DNA from: Rhizoctonia solani
Taxonomy: Eukaryota > Basidiomycota > Agaricomycetes > Cantharellales > Ceratobasidiaceae
NCBI RefSeq assembly: GCF_016906535.1
Contig: NC_057377.1
Coordinates: forward strand, 1,984,001 to 2,048,000
DNA length: 64,000 bases
Direction of reading: 5' to 3'
Under the pieces are notes generated by a model. It ran no database searches. It was not told the DNA's origin and was given only the letters and a program-made list of their open reading frames with translations. Positions 53,316-64,000 of this stretch are shown here, in pieces (within the stretch, counting starts at the first letter, position 1; every line of letters begins with the position of its first letter). The translations under genes and the position numbers were made by a program.

Positions 53316-54149
53316 ACGGTGTCGGAAAAAAAGGGACTGGATGCGCCGCGTTGTATATTTGCGATTTTGTTATATTCTTCTGATGATAATTTAACCCGTA
53401 TCGAGCTAGTTCCATTTCTTTGTCTTTGGTGTGATGGATGCTTCATGGACGAGGCAAATTTCTTGAGCTCGATGCGATGGCGTTGCCACTCGTTACATCA
53501 AAAGGGTTCTAAACTCAGCACATATCTCCGACTTGTTGAAATCTCCTTCGTTTATTGCGCTATTTCCCTACTTACCGAACTGTATGCACCATCATCAGGC
53601 TGATTGTATTCAAGTCAATACCTGGACCCACGCTATCGCTCACCGTCGATGGACTTCTAAGATTTGATCCCCCTGTTGACTGCGAGTGCACTAATTCATC
53701 AGTGGCGGAAGGTGCATATGGCATGACTCCATAGCGAATGACAAATGGTGCTTACGACCATCATGGATTTTGTCTGAGGCAATTTGCTAGCCATACCTAG
53801 CCAACTTGCCGATTACCGTCCTAGTACATGTCAAGCGAGCTGTGCGCATCGTGCAAGAGCATATATACACCAATTATGCCGCCCAAGACTTATTCAGCTA
53901 ATACTATGGAACAAAAGCTCCTTATAACACCCCGGTGATAGGATACAACCCCCTTCCCGACCAGAGGTCAACAAGCGTCCCCACACATTGCCGAATAAAG
54001 TCTAAAAAATCTGGGTGGCCCCAGTGTTTATTTCCATACGCGGCGATTACATGTTACCATGTAACCTACCGAGAATGAAACGCGCGGCCGCTCTTTTAAG
54101 CCCCGTTCTTTCAAGCCTCGTCCCCCCAAGCTTTATTCATACTATAACC
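53316..54149. other. Intergenic region
   Basis: About 0.8 kb. From about 53785 it is homologous to the region upstream of the second F-box-like gene (from about 56432), so it is part of the tandem repeat unit. Confidence 0.5.
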
Positions 54150-56250
54150 ATGGACAGTGTAAGGAATACCCCGTCTTGTCAGACTTCATTGCTGAACCGT
54201 TTTCCTAGGCCGTTGTCGATCACTCAGCTGCTCTAACGAGCGTACAGCGTTGGGAAGATGCGTATTCTCAGCTCAAGGATGCTCTCGCTGCTTACTGCCG
54301 TGCTTGCCACATTATGGAGCACAGCATCAATTCCACCTCTCGGACAGATGTCAAAGAACTCGCTGCACCCTTCGAACGTACAATAGAAGACTACCACAAG
54401 CTATTCATACTCCCTCTTTCTCATTCTTTCGCATCTCTTTCCCGGAGCAGGAACACACTTCGCGCACCGTCTTACGGCATTCTTCCGGAAATTTTGGGTA
54501 GAATATTCGAGTTTGTGCTCGAAATGGACACCCGAAATATACCAATGGATATGACCATACAAACGGTGTACCTTTCTCTTCATAGACTGATGAGCGTTTG
54601 CTCAGCCTGGAGAAATGTTGCACAGACCCATCTCCCGTTATGGACACTCATCCCGATACTTGACCTTAACACTCGTTCACTCGGTGTGACCGAAACATGG
54701 TTCAGCCGTAGCCTTGAACGATCCAGAGCAGCGAACCTACGCCTCGCTGTGAGCGTTGGATCTTTAGATATCAACAACCTACCCATCAGGGAGAAGCTTT
54801 TGTCCCAGGCCCACCGTTTCCGTTCTATCAACATACGTGCTTCATCTCTTTCGACAATCGAGTCCATTCTTAAGCCTATACTAACGGCCCCAGCTCCAAA
54901 GTTCCTCCGCGAAATATCCCTTTGTTACGAGCCGCCTCAAGGACATGACGATCAGGAGCCGCATTATCTTTTCAGCTTAGGCACACACCCCGTGCTATCC
55001 GCCTTTGAAGTGGCTTTGGGATTCGTTGGCATCCTGCGGTTGAAGAACGTGCTCCCCCCTTCATACAGCCAATGCTACAGCAATATCGTCCAGCTACGTC
55101 TTCAGGATATATGGTTTAAGACCGACCATGATTTCGAGCAGTTTTTGGGTACACTATCTTCAGCAACTCAACTTCAATCCCTCGATCTGATTTCCGTTTT
55201 CTCCTTCCAATCACCTCGTGCCCTGGGGACCGAAGACATCACTGTTGATTTCCCCCGTTTAAAGCGCCTGTATCTTGAAAACCTAGACCTCAACGTTCTC
55301 GAGTCGGTGTTCCTTACAATCGAACCCGGACGATACCACACAGCCTTCATGATGACTCGGAATAGCCTCTCAAATATGAACGTAATGGGGGTCATCAATG
55401 AGAACCTTGATCGATTCAGAGAAGTATTCGAATCGGGCAAAATTCATATGCTTATTCTAGACAAACGCTCTCTCATCCCTAGCCCTCAGCTTTTGCGCAT
55501 CATTCTCAGTTGTATGCCCACAGTTTACTCTCTCTCTCTTGACGGACAATTCCTTAGTCATCAATACCTCCTTGCTTTGACCCGCCCACCCGACACCTCG
55601 ATTCCCTTTCCTGAACTTCAAAGTATCCTTATATCATGTTCGCTCATTGATAGCATAGACGATCAAGTCGCATTCAGGAATATGTTGTCAAGTCATCCCC
55701 TCCAAACGCTTTATCTTGGCGGGAGTTTTAATATGACTATGACAGCCAACAACGTGGAAGGTATCCATCATGCAGATTGTTGTTGTGTGGACATTGCTGG
55801 GTCCGACGCACGGGCCATTCTTACCAGAGACTGGATCAGAGCAAACATCCCCAATTTCACTGTATGGCCTCGCGATGTGCACGTTCAAATCAAGCCGACG
55901 GAGTGGGAACTCTGGTAGTCTCGCTTCCGGTTAGTCCATTGAAAATTTGCCCACAGACTCCTTTTTGAGCCCCACTTTAGGAGCACAAGATATATAGCCG
56001 GAACTATAGCTTTGCTGATTTTCTTCTCTAGTTTTCATCACAAACCACCTGGTATAGTCCTTGGTTATTTCCCCAAAAATATCGTTGATACAAACCGTGG
56101 TTTGATATATACTCTACTAGTTAGAATAGATTGCATACTTCTCTATGTAGTACTCTCGAATAGATGTAGTGCTCCCAAATATTTTGCTTTTTTTTTTGTC
56201 CCGCAGCTTGCATACATGGGGTTGATATCGTCCATATCAAATCTGCCGTA
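53785..56250 (+). repeat. Tandem duplication unit 1 (F-box-like gene with flanks)
   Basis: A unit of about 2.5 kb containing the 5' flank, gene and 3' flank. Both flanks match unit 2 (56432-58882), including conserved 3' sequence (TTTGCTG, TTCTTCTCTAGTTTTCATCA). Confidence 0.7.
54150..55918 (+). CDS. F-box-like domain protein, tandem copy 1
   Basis: Two coding exons: a 9-nt first exon 54150-54158 encoding MDS, an intron to 54208, then 54209-55918. The protein (about 572 residues) begins MDSAVVDHSAALTSVQRWE, has an N-terminal helix, then an F-box-like segment (GILPEILGRIFEFVLEMD) with SVCSAWRNVAQTHLPLWTLI, then leucine-rich degenerate repeats (FPRLKRLYLENLDLNVLES; HPLQTLYLGGSFNMT), ending WPRDVHVQIKPTEWELW. 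Such basidiomycete proteins are numerous; they probably act as SCF ubiquitin-ligase adaptors, but the substrate is unknown. The neighbour at 56875 is a tandem paralogue. Confidence 0.82.
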
Positions 56251-56431
56251 CAAGAATTGCTAAATTCAACCTGACTCCATGAGCTACTGTAGGCGTCTAG
56301 TAATTCTAAAAGTCGACGGACGTGAGTTGATGGAAGCGACTGACTGCCGAGAAACGAGGCCCGGGCAGTCGCAATACTTTGTTGACAAAACACACCTTTA
56401 GCTACCCCATCCCCAAAGAGCATCGACAGGG

Positions 56432-58882
56432 CTAACCATACAAACCTAACTTGCCGATTCCCGTTCCAAGATAAACGCACATGCCAAACGGGCTGCGCAC
56501 TGTGTGCAAGAGCATATATGCACCAATTATGCTGCTCAAGACTTATTGAGCTAATAATCGTACAGTGATAGCTCATTAGAAGACTTTGGTGATAGGACAC
56601 GACAGCGCCTGAATCAGTGGCCAAAAAGCACCCCCAAATACTGCCAAATAAAGTCTAAAAATCCGATTTGTCTGACCAGTACCTCCATGCTTGGTGATTG
56701 TCCGTTACCATGTAACCTACCGAGAATGAAACGCGTGGTCATTCTTTTAAGCCCCGTTCTTTCAAGCCTCCTCCCACATACTTTACTCATACCACGGTCA
56801 TAGATAGTGTAAGGGACTCCTCATCTTGTTGAACTTTCGTTGCTGAGTCGTTTTGCTAGGTTCTCCACTCTCAAATGGATACTCTAGCGAAGCTACAGGA
56901 CTGGGAAGAGTTAGATGCTCAGCTTGAGGATATTGTCAGTGCTTACTATCGTACCTGCCACATTCTCGAGCGTATGATTACAGATTCCTCCTCAGTGGAT
57001 GCTGCGCCTCTCGAACGTAGAATGGGGGACCGCTACACGCGATTCATACGCCCTCTCTCTCATTCTTTCGCATCTATCGCTCGAAGCAGGAACAACCTTC
57101 GCACACCGCTCCACCGGATGCCCACAGAAATTCTGGGTAGAATATTCGAGTTTGTAGTCGATACGGACACCCGATATATGCCAATGAATGTGGCTATACA
57201 AACGATGTACCTCTCCCTTCATAGGCTTATGGGCGTTTGCTCAGTCTGGAGAAATGTGGCACAGAACCATTTCCCATTGTGGACACTCATTCCAGTAGTT
57301 CACTTTAACACTCGTTCGCTTAGTGTGACCGAAACATGGTTCAGCCGTAGCCTTGAACGATCCGGAGCAATTAGCCTGCGCCTCGCTGTGAGCGTTGGAT
57401 CTTTAGACATCAACAACCTACCCATCAAGGAGAAGCTTGTGTCCCAGGCCCACCGTTTCCGTTCTATCAATATATGTGCTTCATCTCTTTCGACAATCGA
57501 GTCCATTCTTAAGCCTATACTAACGGCCCCAGCTCCAAAGTTCCTCCGCGAAATATCCCTTTGTTACGAGCCGCCTCAAGGACATAGCGCTCAGGCCCCA
57601 TACTATCTTTTCAGCTCAGTCACATACCCCGTGCTATCCGCCTTTGAAGTGGCTTTGGGCTTCGTTGGCATCCTGCGGTTGAAGAGCGTGCTCCCTCCTC
57701 CATACAGCCGATGCTATAGCAATCTCGTTGAGCTACGTCTTCAAGACATACGTTTTGGGATCAACACTTGCTTTGAGCAGTTTTTGGGTACACTATCTTC
57801 AGCAACTCAACTTCAATCCCTCGATCTGATTTCCGTCTTAACTTCCATCACGCATCACCACGCAGATGACAAACGCATCATGGTTCGTCTCCCGCTCCTA
57901 AAGCACCTGTACCTTGAAAACCTAGACCTCAACATTCTCGAGTCGGTGTTTCTCACCATCGAACCCGGACAATACTATACATCCTTAATGATGACCCAGA
58001 GATGCCTCTTAAGCGTTAGCTTAATCGGGGTCATCCAGGATGACCTTAATCGATTCAGACAAGTATTCAAATCGAGCAAAATTTATACGCTTCTTTTAAA
58101 AGAACATTCCCCCGTCTTCGGTCCCAGACGTTTGCACTTCATTCTCAGTTGTATGCCCACAGTTGACACACTCTCTCTTGACGGACAAACCCTTAGTCAT
58201 CAATGCCTCCTTGCTTTGACCCGGCCACCCAATTCCTCGGTTCCCTTTCCCAAACTCCAAACTATATATATATCGAGATCGATTATTGATGCCATACAAG
58301 ACCAAGCCGCGTTCAGGAACATGCTGTCAAGCCATCCCCTCCAAACACTTTACCTTGGCGGGAGTTTTAACATGGCTACAGCAGCCAACAACGCGGAATT
58401 TTTAACTGATCCAGGTCGTTGTCGTGTGGATATTGCTGGGCCCGATACATGGGCCATTCTTACCAGAGACTGGATCAAAGCAAACATCCCCAATTTCACT
58501 GTATGGCCTCATGATGTGTACGGTCAACTCAGATCGACCGAGTGGGAGCTCTGGTAGTCTTGCTTCCGGTTCGTCCCTTGACAATTTGCCCGCAGACTCC
58601 TTTTTGAACCCCGCTTTAGGAGCACAAGACATATAGCCGGAACTATAGCTTTGCTGGTTTTCTTCTCTAGTTTTCATCACAAGCAACCCGATACAGCCCG
58701 TGGTTATTTTCCTCATGGTACAATTGGCACAAACTGTGGTTTTACATACTCTGTTAATCACAAAAAATCGCGTCTTTATACACATAGTACTCTCGAATAG
58801 ATATAGTACTCTCAAATATTCTGCTTTTTTGCTCCGTAGCTTGCATATACACGAGTTGATGCTACTAATATCAAATCAATGT
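56432..58882 (+). repeat. Tandem duplication unit 2 (F-box-like gene with flanks)
   Basis: Matches unit 1 throughout. Similarity starts near ...CAAACCTAACTTGCCGATT and continues past the stop codon through the 3' flank. Confidence 0.7.
56875..58557 (+). CDS. F-box-like domain protein, tandem copy 2
   Basis: A single-exon frame of 560 residues: MDTLAKLQDWEELDAQLEDI, F-box-like HRMPTEILGRIFEFVVDTD, VCSVWRNVAQNHFPLWTLI, LRR-like blocks as in copy 1, and ending GQLRSTEWELW. Copy 1's tiny first exon is recognisable upstream (56810-56818), but its ATG reads ATA, so translation most likely starts at the internal ATG 56875. The splice donor after this dead exon (gtaagg) and acceptor (tgctag, before 56859) remain. 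Central segments are identical in DNA to copy 1, whereas flanking parts differ clearly. Confidence 0.8.
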   Translation: MDTLAKLQDWEELDAQLEDIVSAYYRTCHILERMITDSSSVDAAPLERRMGDRYTRFIRPLSHSFASIARSRNNLRTPLHRMPTEILGRIFEFVVDTDTRYMPMNVAIQTMYLSLHRLMGVCSVWRNVAQNHFPLWTLIPVVHFNTRSLSVTETWFSRSLERSGAISLRLAVSVGSLDINNLPIKEKLVSQAHRFRSINICASSLSTIESILKPILTAPAPKFLREISLCYEPPQGHSAQAPYYLFSSVTYPVLSAFEVALGFVGILRLKSVLPPPYSRCYSNLVELRLQDIRFGINTCFEQFLGTLSSATQLQSLDLISVLTSITHHHADDKRIMVRLPLLKHLYLENLDLNILESVFLTIEPGQYYTSLMMTQRCLLSVSLIGVIQDDLNRFRQVFKSSKIYTLLLKEHSPVFGPRRLHFILSCMPTVDTLSLDGQTLSHQCLLALTRPPNSSVPFPKLQTIYISRSIIDAIQDQAAFRNMLSSHPLQTLYLGGSFNMATAANNAEFLTDPGRCRVDIAGPDTWAILTRDWIKANIPNFTVWPHDVYGQLRSTEWELW

Positions 58883-60979
58883 GTCCAGTAAAACTAAGCG
58901 CCAGGACAAGTGCCGGTCGAGGTAAGTGATAGACAGTTAATTTATTCTGTCCTTAAAAACATATCCTCACCTACCTCAGCCTCGAAGAACGAGGGCGTTT
59001 ACCGTGTCTGCGGGTACATTCTATGCATTGCAGTGTGTCTCAGCTTGTAGTCTGTTGCTTAGTCCAGCTACTTGGTGGCTGGAGTTGGGAACGCAACACC
59101 AAGATGGTTGAGCCAATAAGAATACACCTAGGCAACCTCCAAAGCACTCACAGCCCAAACGTACGAAAAGGAATACAATTTTAATAATTTATGAAGGAGC
59201 CTGAAAGGCCATTAGGATGAGTACCTTGGCGTTTGGTTTGCCCCAATAGATGTCTGCTCAGGGAAATATAATATGAAAGCCAACACGCCATGCAACGTTC
59301 CAGGCGGGGCCTCCCTCATAAGCGGCCACCAAGGATTATTTTGTGCCTTTTTTCTCCTGTCACAAGCTAGTAAAGACACGCGCGCCGGAGTCTCTCATCC
59401 AGCTTCCTTAATTTTCAATAGCTACTGCACTGCATTGATGGCTCAATCTTACCACTACGTCCAACCCTGTGTCTAATGACGCAAAGCGCGCTTTTCTAGA
59501 AGCAACTATCACTACTTTTTCAGCGTTGGAGCTCGCTTTCAGTGCCATTTGCACGCCTGGTATCTCAGTGTCTTTGGCTCATCACGACCCCCTGCTGAAT
59601 CAAGAGGCAAGATTTACAGCGCTAACCTTGCATAACTACCAACACGGCAATACCCACAAAATAATGAAGATACGGAGCTTTCCTCAACCGACAACTGCAA
59701 CACGGAAGACAAAGATGACAAGGATATCTATCTAGATGCAAGCAAAATGTCTATAAACTTTCCATGAATGGTAAAGTCCCGCCCGTCTCACTATGGCGTG
59801 ATAAGATCTTGAAAATCAGTATATCAGTAAAAGACATCTTTTTTCAGTATAATTTGGCCTGAAAACTACAATGTCAGTATGCTTTCCTCAGTACAAATCA
59901 GACCAAGGGAGAATTGATATTTAAAGTTAGCATATATTGGCCTTGATTTCAGTTCAATTCCTACTTAAATACACATTCTTATTTTCAGTATTTTAACCTT
60001 ATACAATGTCTGTGGCCGAATGGGCATGACACATGTCAGATTCAAAAAAAATCTCTGATTATATCGATCATGCAATAATCATTCAACAGTATACACCCCT
60101 GAAATCCCTATATCATGTTGAGGAAATCGTAAAAAGGGAGTTGGCTGAGATCATGGCTTTATCCTCCCTACTATCCGTCAGAGCCAAACGAAATTCGGCG
60201 ATTCAAGTTCTCAATTCACCAGTCATCCCACAACATGACCCAGCTCGCGAGATCGCTGCTAAGACCTTGGCTGAAACAGAAAATATCCTGAATAACCCTA
60301 TGAGTGTGAATGAGATGCCGAAGTTTTTGGAAAAGGCGTAGCCACCTGTACGCCCTATGTAATATGTTTCCAACTACACCATTTTCCACACCAACAGCCT
60401 CCCAAATCAGAACACACACATCTTAGTGCCTGCTCACTTACAAACAATGACCTATAAACGAATTCTACCAATGCTTCATCTAATGGGCAACCCAGTAATC
60501 CTACCTATTTATTATAGGTATTATGTTTTGTGTACTTATATTGTACGCCTCGCTCGGTGCACCAAGTTTTTCGCTCCAACTCGCGGGCGTTAGGTCCAAC
60601 TTCTTTGTACCCGGTGGGTCCAAGACAAATAACTGCCTCCGTCGGAGCTATATTTTTGGACCCGTGTACATTGGCCCATGTGCTATGAATGGAAGTTTCA
60701 AGATGAGAATAATAATATAAGAATCTCAGAGCAACTTGGGAAACGCATAACGGCGCCAAATTTGCGTAGTCGGGTCAGCTTACCTGAAGTATATTAAGTG
60801 CCTATGCCCATGTCTCATAGAAATTGTGCTTAAAACGTGCAAGGAAAGTCCGACACGTAGGATAAAATAATTAATATTACTCGATATAAACTGAACTACA
60901 GGCCCCCAAATTGAAAACAACGAGGGCTTTTCTAGTCAACCCATACACTACTACAAAAGGCAGCAAACAAACCCTTCCA
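58883..60979. other. Intergenic region with one possible small gene
   Basis: About 2.1 kb. TTTCAGTAT-like motifs recur between 59810 and 59995. Apart from the frame at 60033-60341 nothing is supported. Around 60525-60660 a short open frame exists without family signals. Confidence 0.4.
60033..60341 (+). CDS. Hypothetical 102-residue protein
   Basis: Not recognised. An ATG-started single frame with helical, soluble-protein-like composition (EEIVKRELAEIMALSSLLS, REIAAKTLAETENIL) and normal amino-acid use. No signal peptide, membrane segment or motif. It could be a fragment of a larger gene or a chance frame. Confidence 0.35.
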   Translation: MSDSKKISDYIDHAIIIQQYTPLKSLYHVEEIVKRELAEIMALSSLLSVRAKRNSAIQVLNSPVIPQHDPAREIAAKTLAETENILNNPMSVNEMPKFLEKA

Positions 60980-63303
60980 TTATGCGGTAGTCGTGCTGTT
61001 CGCGATCCACTTGTCGCATACATTCGGATTGCTCAACTTGGAAGGGTCGTTGGTGAAGTATCCTTCCTTACGTGCGCCAAAGTAAGTCCTAGAGCAGGCG
61101 TTTTGGGTTAGATTTAGTACAACGTTTTTGAGGTTCAAACCATACCAGGCGGGAATATTGGGAGATCCTTCTTCGATCTTGAAGCTCCAGAAAATCCAAC
61201 CGTCGGCCTCACCAGCATAAATGTATCGTTGTGCATCAGCCCCTGTATCCCAGCAAGAGTTAATATCTTGCATAAAAAAGATCCATTGCTAGAAACATCA
61301 ACAACTCACAGTCCTGCAAGAATTCTCGGGACGCATTAAAGTTGGTAGCCAGGGACCACTCTCCGAAGACCAGCGGGCTGTTACCGACAGCACGAGCGTT
61401 CTTGACGCGATCAGTGTCTAAAACAAAATCAGTGTCTGATGTAAAGGGGAGAAATGAAGAAATACGTACTGCAAATAACTCGCATATAAGACTCGGGGTT
61501 CGGGTCCGCAACACCACCAAAGGAAAAGTACAAGTGAGCGTCGTACAGCTGAGGACCGATAGCAGCGTCTGCAGGGTTCGGAGGATTGTTGTATTGCCAG
61601 TGCATATTGGGGAACGAGGTCATTAGACATTTGCGGTTCACACCCGCGCCTGCGCCGACACCCACGCCGACACTGACTCCAACACCAACACCAACACCAA
61701 CACCGACTCCGAGTGAAGTACCACGGTCGTGGTGAAGCCGGCGTTTAGCGTTGTGGCGCTCCAGGCTTAATCCGTGGGGAACGACAGGTTCGGAAGCGGG
61801 AACAGAGCGGGCGGCAAGCATTATCCCATTTGCTCCAATCGTACCGCGGCCGGCACCGTGCCCAGAACCGATTTGAATAAGATCGGCTTCAGGAATCCCG
61901 CTGAGAGAGCTTCCGCCGACGCCAATGCTGATGCCGAGAGCACGACGGACAGGGTGGAGATTCAGCTTAAGATCCAACTGAAGCGAGATCTCCTCTGTAT
62001 ACTCGAGGCAGGTGTGCACGACATCTTTGACGACTTGGTCGGCCAGATATTTATCCAATTCAGCCAGTCCAACATCAATCGAATTGGTGTCCGCATCGCC
62101 CTTGTACAACTTGGAATAGTCCGTGTCCGGGCACTTGATTCCCAACAAGAGCTCAATGATGCGTACCACTATTACGAATCGCTTTTGGTCTGTCGTAAAA
62201 ACGGGTAAGCGTCTGTGATTGATATGGAGCTTGTTGATACTCACAATCGCCGTATCCTGGCGTCTGGTTAGCATCCATGAGAGGCTCATTGATAGCCTCG
62301 ATCGAGAACACGGTAGCAAAGTCAGGGTCCAGATGAGTCATAGCTGTCATCACTCCTGCCCAAGCCAAGGCGCGTTTATAGTTTTTCTCAGTCTAACAGC
62401 ACAATTAGCTCCTCGTTCGCAAGCCCTACAAGCCCCAACTCACGTAGAACTGGACATCGCTGGTGCAGTGTCCAGCAAACATCTGATTGGCGCTCGAGAC
62501 GCCGGGTAAAGCATGGAAGTCCAACATAACGTGGATGCCCTTGGCTTTGAGCATACGAAGCCCCTTTTTGAGGTATGCCATTCCTCCACGGGGCTACACG
62601 TGGGTTGGTCAGGAAATTTCAATCAACCGAAATGGATCAACGCACATAGTACTCGGTGGAGCGATCCACAAGTGACTCAACGATCCAATAGCCCAAGGGG
62701 ATGCGAACAGTGTTGAGTCCCGCTGAGGAGATGGCGTCCACGTTTTCTTGTGTAAACCAAGTCGACCTAGGTTGGCAGAAGCCGGGTTAATGACAAAAAA
62801 AAAACTCGGTTTTGGATTTCCTCACCAATGCTTCGCAAACACTTCGTCTGCTTTGGCCTGGCCGATCTTCTTAACGAGAGAACTAGCGAATCGCGTTAGC
62901 CTAAATTGCGGGGCATATTGGGTTGCGTTCTTACAATTCACTAGCAGCGCAGGTAGAGCAGTCATCGCACTGTTCACCACCCATAGATAGCCACTCCTTG
63001 GGGTCTGTTGTATATGTATGAGCATACATCGGATTTATTCTAGAATTGAATAACTCACTCATCCAGGGCTCGCTAAGTAACCTACAATTGACGCGTTAGC
63101 TTGACTATCAGTTCTGAAATAGAAATTGGGTCTCATACCATCCACCGAGCTGTAAAACATGTTAGCACGATCTCGCGTTAGGACATAGTGAACACGCTCA
63201 CATTCACTCCGTAGACTTTATCGACAGGGAGTCCATTTTTTGCAGCGTGGACAGCGGCCGCGCCGAGCAAGCCAGAGCCTAAAGCAATAGTGTGAAGCTT
63301 CAT
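60980..63303 (-). CDS. Secreted GH5 glucanase, third paralogue
   Basis: Start MKLHTIALGSGLLGAAAVHA (signal peptide), then GLPVDKVYGVN-LGGW-LLSEPWM. The conserved blocks match the gene at 2028: HVMLDFHALPGVSSANQMF, SIEAINEPLMDANQTPGYG (Glu acid/base), HLYFSFGGVADPNPESYMRV, VFGEWSLATNF (nucleophile Glu), GWIFWSFKIEEG, ending WIANSTTTA at 60980. About 560 residues. The inserted domain (about 61640-62200) carries IGSGHGAGRGTIGANG, HGLSLERHNAKRRLHHD and a Val-Gly dipeptide repeat absent from the other two genes. The upstream in-frame ATG (63381) is rejected because it would bury the signal peptide. The orientation is opposite to the left-end pair. Confidence 0.9.
61643..61710 (-). repeat. (GTGTTG)-type hexanucleotide repeat coding Val-Gly dipeptides
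   Basis: On the plus strand it appears as repeats of CAACAC and close variants. On the coding strand it gives about eleven VG/SVG/AG dipeptides inside the GH5 insert. As a 3n repeat it can change length without breaking the frame. Confidence 0.7.
63139..63149 (-). other. 11-nt internal microexon of third GH5 gene
   Basis: CTCGGTGGATG on the minus strand, between a ttttacag acceptor and a gtatgag donor. With the next exon it encodes LGGW. Same length, phase and place as the microexon at 2180-2190. Confidence 0.8.
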
Positions 63304-64000
63304 CGAGATCGAGTTCGAAACCAGCCAAGTCAAGGAGTGTAATAGGAACCAAAAGGCGTCGAGCGTAGGGCCACTAACCAATGGATTTGGGTTTGAAGGG
63401 CTGAACGTCCAAGATACTTATACTGCCTCCCATGCTGTGTTGATAACCATGACCAGGGACGGCGGAAGATAGGAAATCATAAGATCATCCATATTTTTTT
63501 TTCTCTTTTGCCGCCTCGGTTCGAATGTAGAATTGTCAGCCTCAAGAAGCAGGCTGAATCTGCGCGCGAGCCAGGAGATACGTAAATAAAGGTAATCAAA
63601 CGCACCCATCAGAAGTTGCCTCAGGGTGGCCGCCGCCGATATGTGTAAGTCTTGAAACATATCTCGCATCCGGAAGCACATGAATCTGACCCGGACTCGC
63701 CCAGGGCCCGCGCTCACGCTCGTTTGTCGCATATTTCGCACTCTCTTGCCCGCAAGACAGAGGTCATATCTGTGTCGAAACAATATGCTGTTGGATGTTA
63801 CTAGTAAAAATAAGGCTAATTCGGGCCAGCCACTGGCAGGGTTGAGACAAGACCTGACTGGGTGAAGTCTTAAGACTAATAGATCAGATTCTCAAGTTCG
63901 GGTCCCTTTCCTTAGGTCTTGGAACTGACTGATGGGTAGTAAAACTGAATACGAGAATTGGCGGTTATCAATTTGACGATGCTCAAATGGATGATGGACA
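63304..64000. other. Upstream region of third GH5 gene
   Basis: About 0.7 kb to the window edge. A TATAAGT (minus strand, 63416-63422) lies about 113 bp before the ATG. No other gene is supported. Confidence 0.45.

Noticed and set aside
61643..61710. CRISPR-like repeat array
   Set aside because: The repeats are contiguous hexanucleotides without spacers, inside a eukaryotic coding exon.
61774..62208. 144-codon plus-strand frame
   Set aside because: It is antisense to the GH5 insert, whose homology and splice structure on the minus strand are clear.

Overview
This looks like nuclear DNA of a basidiomycete fungus, most likely an agaricomycete of the Rhizoctonia/Ceratobasidium kind. The genus is inference. 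The evidence is dense genes cut by many 50-60 nt introns, a TGY-type Hog1 MAP kinase, an ISWI remodeler, expanded GH5 glucanases, short secreted tyrosinases, a TPR-CHAT protein and F-box-like families. No bacterial operons, rRNA, convincing tRNA or CRISPR array were seen.

Layout. 1-4343 holds two tandem GH5 glucanase genes, the first cut by the window edge. 4716-7487 holds tRNA-dihydrouridine synthase 1 and a LacA/NodL-type sugar O-acetyltransferase. 7688-10048 (-) encodes a 786-codon protein of unrecognised family. 12296-14442 (-) is chaperonin CCT3. 15304-18172 is a TPR-CHAT protein. 19352-21112 is HOG1. 21653-23327 (-) is an F-box-like gene broken by frame changes. 24021-27117 (-) is an ER-lumenal Hsp70 (Lhs1/HYOU1 type) ending in KDEL.

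From about 28 to 48 kb the window looks accessory. Two inverted tyrosinase copies (28775-30054 and 46855-48164) enclose an RRT8/EI24-like membrane protein, a second member of the unrecognised family (35475-37013), a partial segmental duplication carrying a TA-flanked inverted-repeat transposon, and a complete cytochrome P450. 48934-53315 is an ISWI ATPase. 54150-58557 is a tandem pair of F-box-like genes. 60980-63303 (-) is a third GH5 paralogue.

Functionally the window mixes core genes (DUS1, CCT3, HOG1, LHS1, ISWI) with lineage-expanded ones (GH5, tyrosinase, P450, CHAT, F-box-like). All five core genes carry an RTCACGTG (Cbf1-type) site 50-182 bp upstream of the ATG. I did not find one in the corresponding upstream stretch of the accessory genes I checked. 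The best candidates for undescribed biology are the paired proteins with a conserved His...Asn-Cys arrangement, which suggests a permuted NlpC/LRAT-like fold, and the GH5 genes with a conserved 11-nt microexon and an unusual inserted domain. Exon structures were assembled by eye from splice signals and paralogue comparison, without RNA evidence.
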